Positions 60,061-64,000 of a DNA stretch of 64,000 bases are shown here, one piece after another; position 1 is the stretch's first letter, and each line of letters begins with the position of its first letter. The position numbers were made by a program, and so were the translations under genes. The stretch lies in contig CAZDXQ010000009.1 in NCBI GenBank assembly GCA_964509545.1, positions 1 through 64,000 on the forward strand, in the 5' to 3' direction. A model generated the notes under the pieces. The model saw only the letters and a list, made by a program, of their open reading frames with translations. It was not told where the DNA came from and did no database searches. The stretch is from JADJWR01 sp964509545 (GTDB lineage Bacteria; Pseudomonadota; Gammaproteobacteria; Burkholderiales; Burkholderiaceae_F).

Positions 60061-60742
60061 CGATCTTCGCCACGCGCACCGCGCCGATCTCGGCGGTGTT
60101 GCGCACGTGCGTGCCGCCGCAGGGCTGAAGGTCGATGCCGTCGACGCGGACCAGTCGCACGCGACCGAAGCCCAGCGGTGGGCTGACGCTCATCGACTTG
60201 ACCAGCTGCGGATTGGCCTGCAGTTGCTCGTCGGAGATCCATTCGCAGGCAACGGGCAGCGCGCGCGCCACCAGTTCGTCGAGTCCCTGCTGCACCATGC
60301 CCTTGTCCAGCGGCGCGGTCATCGCGAAGTCGAGCCGCGCATACTCGGCAGTGATGCTGCACCCATCGACCAGTTCGCGCACCACCGCGCACAACAGGTG
60401 CGTGGCGGTGTGAAAGCGCATGTGCCGGTAGCGGCGCACCCAGTCGATCTCGGCGCGCACCGGCGTGCCGACCGACACTCTGGCGCGCCAGTGGCTGTCG
60501 GGGCCGAGCAGGTGCAGCGTGTCGTCCGGTGTCGCCTCCGGCTGCCGGCTCTTGCGCGCGTCGACCACCGGCAAAGTGGTGCCATCGGCCAGACGCAACA
60601 CCCCGCAGTCGCCCGCCTGGCCGCCGCCGAGCGGGTAGAAGACCGTGCGATCGAGTTCGACGCCGTCGTCCGCCAGCCGCGTCACGACCGCGTCGCACTG
60701 CTGCGCGTAGGCGTCCTCGCGATGGATCGCGACGGTGCTCAT
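60014..60742 (-). CDS. AlaX-type alanyl-tRNA editing hydrolase
   Basis: Freestanding editing protein that removes Ser or Gly from mischarged tRNA-Ala. The 242 residues have the zinc motifs HTATH at 111-115 and CGGTH at 208-212, with FYPLGGGQAGD at about 35-45, the pattern of medium-size AlaX. The last 15 residues (KKSARTRRVVLELA and neighbours) are coded by the partial third copy of the 122-bp repeat, so this gene end is the source of the repeat. Confidence 0.92.
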   Translation of the reverse strand: MSTVAIHREDAYAQQCDAVVTRLADDGVELDRTVFYPLGGGQAGDCGVLRLADGTTLPVVDARKSRQPEATPDDTLHLLGPDSHWRARVSVGTPVRAEIDWVRRYRHMRFHTATHLLCAVVRELVDGCSITAEYARLDFAMTAPLDKGMVQQGLDELVARALPVACEWISDEQLQANPQLVKSMSVSPPLGFGRVRLVRVDGIDLQPCGGTHVRNTAEIGAVRVAKIEKKSARTRRVVLELA

Positions 60743-60791
60743 TTGTCTACCGGGTCAGCCGACTTCGTTGGGTACGGTACCCGTGGCACCC

Positions 60792-62420
60792 TCATCCGCG
60801 TGCTGCCGCCCGCGCCGCGGCGAACGCGGAACGCTTGCGGCGAGGCGGCGCCGCGGTCGGCGCTTCCTCGGCCGCTGCCGCGACCGCGGCCGGCTGCGCC
60901 GCCGCGGCTTCGCCGTTGCCGCCCAGATGGCTCGCCGCCCGCGCCAGAGATTCGGTTGCCGCCAGCGCGCGCTCGGCGACCTGCGGGTCGACCTGCTCGT
61001 CCCATGGGGCGAGCAGCACCGCATACAGCAGCTGCTCGAACTCGGGCGCGAAGCGGTCGATGATCGCCTGCGGCTCGGCGCACAGCTTCTTGTCGGTGAC
61101 AAGCCCGAACTGCACGCCGCCGTCGTACGACAGGATCGACACGCCGACGCCGATGTCTCCGGACTGCGGCACCCAGAACAGCATCTGGCGCAGTCGAGCA
61201 CCGGCCATGTACAGCGCCTGCTGCGGGCCCGGAACGTTGGTCATCACGGCAGTGGCCTTCGACGCCAGCAGGTCGAGCACCTGCTTCTGCAACAGCCGCG
61301 GCACCAGCCCGGTGGCGCCGAGGACCGCCATGGCAAGCACCGCCGTGTAGCCGTCCTTCAGCTCGTTCATCCGGCTGCGCACCATCAGCACGCGTTCGAG
61401 CGGATCCTCGATGCCGATCGGCAGCAGCAGCGGCACCAGGCCGAACTTGTTGCCCAGCGACTGCGCGCGCCCCGGCGGGCGCAGGTTGACCGGCACCATC
61501 GCGCGCAGCTCGGCGCCCTCGACGTCCTCGCCGCGTTCGGCGAGATAGCCGCGGATCGCCCCTGCCGCGCACGACAGCAGCACGTCGTTGACCGAGCAGC
61601 CGAGCGCCTTGCCGACGGCCTTGACGTCGGCCAGCGGCAGCGGTTCGTTCCAGGCGACGACCTTGGAGCCGCCCGGCTTGCCCTTCAGGCTGGTGGGCGT
61701 GTCGTTTTCCATCAGCGCCAGCGCCATCGCATCGCGCGCTACCTGCGCGGCGATGCGCGCGGCCTCGCTGGCGGCGTCGGTGGCGAGGTTCGGATCGTCG
61801 ATCACGCTGCCGGAGGCCGCGAGCACGCGGCTGGCCAGCTCGCCCGTGGCGTCGATGGCCTTGACCGTCGCGTCGGTCAGCGGCTGCAGCCACTGCTCGA
61901 TCAGTCCGCCGTCGCGCCGGCCGCGCCGCGGCCGCGGCGGCGGCGCATCGGCGTCCTTGTTCGCCTCGGCGCTGGTCATGCCCATCACCAGGCCCATCAG
62001 GCCGATGCCGTCACCGATGCAATGGTGGATGCGCACGATCAGCGCGTGGCCATGGTCGTAGTTCTCGACCAGGTGGAACTGCCATAGCGGCCGCTGCGCA
62101 TCGAGCCCTTGCCCGGCCAGTTGCGCCACCAGTTTCTGCAGTTCGCGCTTTCCGCCCTTGCCCGGCAGGCCGATGCGCACGAGGTGCCGGTCGAGATCGA
62201 AGTCTTCGTCCTCCTCCCACCAGGCGCCGGTGGCGTCCTGCACCGCACGGGCCCGGAACTGGAAGTACGGCAGCAGATGCTCCTGCAGCACCTTGCGCAG
62301 GCGCGGCTCGTCGCACGGACCGTCGAAAACGTCGACGCCGACGATCATCATCAGGTTGCCCGGCGAGTCCATGCGCAGCCAGGCCGTGTCGACCGGCGAC
62401 ATGCGTTCGCGATGGGGCAT
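60792..62420 (-). CDS. Wax ester synthase/diacylglycerol acyltransferase (WS/DGAT)
   Basis: Makes wax esters or triacylglycerols from acyl-CoA. The 542-residue protein has the catalytic motif HHxxxDG as HHCIGDG at 132-138, and VPVNLRPP, a FGLVPLLLPIG segment and NVPGPQ in family order. A low-complexity Ala-rich tail (about 500-542) is extra. GGAGGAGA precedes the ATG at 62420. It is divergent from an acyl-CoA-binding protein gene (127 bp between), which supports storage-lipid metabolism. Confidence 0.93.
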   Translation of the reverse strand: MPHRERMSPVDTAWLRMDSPGNLMMIVGVDVFDGPCDEPRLRKVLQEHLLPYFQFRARAVQDATGAWWEEDEDFDLDRHLVRIGLPGKGGKRELQKLVAQLAGQGLDAQRPLWQFHLVENYDHGHALIVRIHHCIGDGIGLMGLVMGMTSAEANKDADAPPPRPRRGRRDGGLIEQWLQPLTDATVKAIDATGELASRVLAASGSVIDDPNLATDAASEAARIAAQVARDAMALALMENDTPTSLKGKPGGSKVVAWNEPLPLADVKAVGKALGCSVNDVLLSCAAGAIRGYLAERGEDVEGAELRAMVPVNLRPPGRAQSLGNKFGLVPLLLPIGIEDPLERVLMVRSRMNELKDGYTAVLAMAVLGATGLVPRLLQKQVLDLLASKATAVMTNVPGPQQALYMAGARLRQMLFWVPQSGDIGVGVSILSYDGGVQFGLVTDKKLCAEPQAIIDRFAPEFEQLLYAVLLAPWDEQVDPQVAERALAATESLARAASHLGGNGEAAAAQPAAVAAAAEEAPTAAPPRRKRSAFAAARAAARG

Positions 62421-62547
62421 TTTCTCCTCCTGAATGCGCAGCCGCGACCTGCGGGCCGACCGTAATGCGCGCGGTGTCTTTGCCAGCCCAGCGGTGCCGC
62501 TCCATAATAGTCGGCCAAGATCGAAAGTCCAGAACGAGGAGACATGG

Positions 62548-62805
62548 ATGAGCGACCTGAAAGCGAAGTTCGAGGCCGCCGTGACTGCATCGAAGAACCT
62601 GCCCGAGCGGCCCGACAACGCCACCCTGCTGAAGCTCTACGCGCTGTACAAGCAGGCCACCAGCGGCGATGTCGAGGGCAAGCGGCCCGGCTTCACCGAC
62701 ATGGTCGGTCGCGCCAAGTGGGACGCGTGGAGCGAGATCAAGGGCACGTCGGCCAACGACGCGATGAAGCAGTACGTGGCGCTGATCGACGACCTCAAGG
62801 GCTGA
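62548..62805 (+). CDS. Acyl-CoA-binding protein
   Basis: An 85-residue four-helix protein that binds medium- and long-chain acyl-CoA in the cytosol. Family blocks FEAAVTASKNLPERPDNATL, KLYALYKQATSGDVEG, RPGFTDMVGRAKWDAWSEIKG-like region (split here: RPGFTDMVGRAKW, DAWSEIKG) and AMKQYVALID are all present. The start is ATG at 62548, not the out-of-frame ATG at 62544. A GAGGAG site precedes it. Divergent from WS/DGAT, so it may supply acyl-CoA to that enzyme. Confidence 0.93.
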   Translation: MSDLKAKFEAAVTASKNLPERPDNATLLKLYALYKQATSGDVEGKRPGFTDMVGRAKWDAWSEIKGTSANDAMKQYVALIDDLKG

Positions 62806-62825
62806 GGCCGCCACGCAATCCGTCG

Positions 62826-62883
62826 GGCCCGCGCGGGCGGGCCGTTGCCGTCTACACGGGTGCACGGCACCGCTGCGGTGCCG
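62826..62883 (+). promoter_or_regulatory. Two hairpins between ACBP and binding-protein genes
   Basis: GGCCCGC/GCGGGCC (62826-62843) lies 20 bp after the acyl-CoA-binding protein gene and could be its terminator, without a clear T tract. CGGCACCGC-T-GCGGTGCCG (62865-62883) is a perfect 9-bp-arm palindrome 43 bp before the next start, suited to an operator or leader hairpin. Confidence 0.45.
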
Positions 62884-62925
62884 CCGCCTTCATCGCCATT
62901 CGCTGAATCCGCAGGAGAACTTCCC

Positions 62926-64000
62926 ATGCGCACCCTCGCGACCCTTGCCGCAGTTCTGACGCTGGCCGCGCCCGCGGCATTGGCCGGAACGGTGACGGTG
63001 ATCACGTCGTTTCCCAAGGAACTGACCGCCGCCTACCGCGCCGCCTTCGAGAAACGCCATCCGGGCATCAAGCTGGAGATCCTGAACAAGAGCACGGTGG
63101 CGTCGATCGCCTTCGTTCGCGAGACGGCCGAAGGCCAGCGGCCCGACGTGTTCTGGGCCAGCGCGCCGGACGCCTTCGAGGTGCTGAAGCGCGACAAGCT
63201 GCTCGCCAAGGCCGCCGACGTCGCCAACCCGAAGGTGCCGGTGAAGATCGGCAACTACCCGATCAACGACCCCGAGGGCTTCTACTTCGGCCAGGCGCTG
63301 GCCGGCTACGGGATCATGTACAACGTCCGCTACCTGAAGGCGAACAAGCTCGAGGCGCCGAAGGAGTGGACCGATCTCGTCAGGCCGCAGTGGTTCGGCC
63401 ACGTGGCGATGACCGCGCCGTCGCGCTCCGGCACCATGCACCTGACGGTCGAGACCATCCTGCAGGGCGAGGGCTGGGACAAGGGCTGGAGCCAGATCCT
63501 GCAGATGGCCGGCAACAGCGCGCAGATCACCGAGCGCTCCTTCGGCGTGCCCGATGGCCTGAACAACGGCCAGTTCGGCGCCGGCCCGGTGATCGACTTC
63601 TTCGGCCTGGCCGGCAAGTACTCGGGCTTCCCGGTCGAGTTCGTCTACCCGCAGATGACCTCGATCGTGCCGGCCAACATCGCGCTGATCGCCGGCGGCA
63701 GGAACGCGGCCGAGGGCAGGACCTTCATCCAGTTCGCGTTGAGCCAGGAAGGACAGGAGATCCTGCTCGATCCGAAGATCTCGCGCCTGCCGGTGCTCGC
63801 CTACAGCGCGTTCGGGTCGAAGATCCCGGCCGGCTACCCGGAGCCGGTGGCGATCGCCAAGCGCAGCAAGGTCCAGTTCAACGCCGACCTGTCCGAGAGC
63901 CGCTACTCGCTGGTGCAATCGATCTTCGACCAGACAATCACGTTCCGCCTGAAGGAACTGCAGGCGGCGACGAAGGCGATCCACGACGCCGAGGCGCGCA
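62926..64000 (+). CDS. ABC transporter periplasmic substrate-binding protein (partial)
   Basis: The frame runs off the window end without a stop, with 358 codons seen. A signal peptide (MRTLATLAAVLTLAAPAALA) is followed by GTVTVITSFPKELTAAYRAA and a mature two-lobe binding protein of the iron/putrescine-like family 1 group (NKSTVASIAFVRETAEGQRP, YGIMYNVRYLKANKLEAPKE, FIQFALSQEGQEILLDPKIS). The substrate may be iron(III) or another small anion or cation; no ligand tyrosine pair can be assigned with certainty. GGAGAA lies 8 bp before the ATG at 62926. Transporter genes probably follow beyond the window. Confidence 0.9.
   Translation, partial: MRTLATLAAVLTLAAPAALAGTVTVITSFPKELTAAYRAAFEKRHPGIKLEILNKSTVASIAFVRETAEGQRPDVFWASAPDAFEVLKRDKLLAKAADVANPKVPVKIGNYPINDPEGFYFGQALAGYGIMYNVRYLKANKLEAPKEWTDLVRPQWFGHVAMTAPSRSGTMHLTVETILQGEGWDKGWSQILQMAGNSAQITERSFGVPDGLNNGQFGAGPVIDFFGLAGKYSGFPVEFVYPQMTSIVPANIALIAGGRNAAEGRTFIQFALSQEGQEILLDPKISRLPVLAYSAFGSKIPAGYPEPVAIAKRSKVQFNADLSESRYSLVQSIFDQTITFRLKELQAATKAIHDAEAR

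Overview
The window is about 64 kb of very GC-rich chromosome. Its gene sets (pyrG-kdsA-eno-ftsB, lysC-tilS-accA, dapA-bamC, trpS next to an M50 protease, the SlyD/MutS/SuhB group) are typical of Betaproteobacteria, probably Burkholderiales or a close relative. The genus cannot be named from the sequence alone. Most of the window is housekeeping DNA with compact, often overlapping genes. No rRNA, CRISPR array or insertion sequence was seen, and there is one tRNA gene.

Region 1 (42-7344) is a small integrated element of about 7.3 kb. It sits in the 3' end of a tRNA-Ser(GCU) gene and is bounded by a 14-bp direct repeat of the tRNA 3' terminus (42-55 and 7331-7344). All ten genes lie on the minus strand: P4-type integrase, unknown, AlpA-like regulator, small unknown, a DnaB-N/RepA-type helicase fusion, SSB-like protein, HTH protein, unknown, a small-terminase-like protein and a HIRAN-like protein. 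No capsid, tail or conjugation genes are visible. This is the layout of a minimal phage satellite (PICI-like) or a very small integrative element. An iteron-like repeat cluster next to an alternating CG tract lies between the helicase and SSB genes.

Region 2 (7331-35900) is mostly core genome: lysC, tilS, accA, a HhH glycosylase, cysS, two cyclophilins, lpxH, cysE, trmJ, suhB, mutS, slyD, a RoxA-type oxygenase, a metallo-beta-lactamase-fold protein, bamC, dapA, trpS, an M50 protease, a YciO protein, a PHP phosphoesterase, an acyl-CoA synthetase, and a tandem pair of paralogous unknown genes.

Region 3 (36397-42290) is a complete B12-dependent 2-hydroxyisobutyryl-CoA mutase operon: small subunit, acyl-CoA ligase, MeaB-type chaperone, large subunit. 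The large subunit carries Ile90 and Asp117, the residues that separate this mutase from methylmalonyl- and isobutyryl-CoA mutases. A divergent GntR/FadR regulator and a 22-bp near-perfect palindrome control the intergenic space. Downstream lies a decayed thiamine-diphosphate enzyme fragment.

Region 4 (42385-54042) holds a fused double gamma-carbonic-anhydrase-like protein with zinc ligands split between the two halves, hslO, a PEP-mutase-like protein, an oxidoreductase, then ftsB-eno-DUF1330-kdsA-pyrG, panE and a methyltransferase.

Region 5 (54101-64000) has a DUF924 protein, a tricorn-like protease, a cobalt-type nitrile hydratase operon (alpha, beta, accessory), a perfect 122-bp tandem repeat directly upstream of it, an AlaX-type tRNA editing protein, a wax ester synthase/DGAT divergent from an acyl-CoA-binding protein, and a periplasmic binding protein cut by the window edge. 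The cobalt nitrile hydratase and the B12-dependent mutase could in principle form parts of a route from acetone cyanohydrin to central metabolism, but no amidase is visible and this link is speculation.
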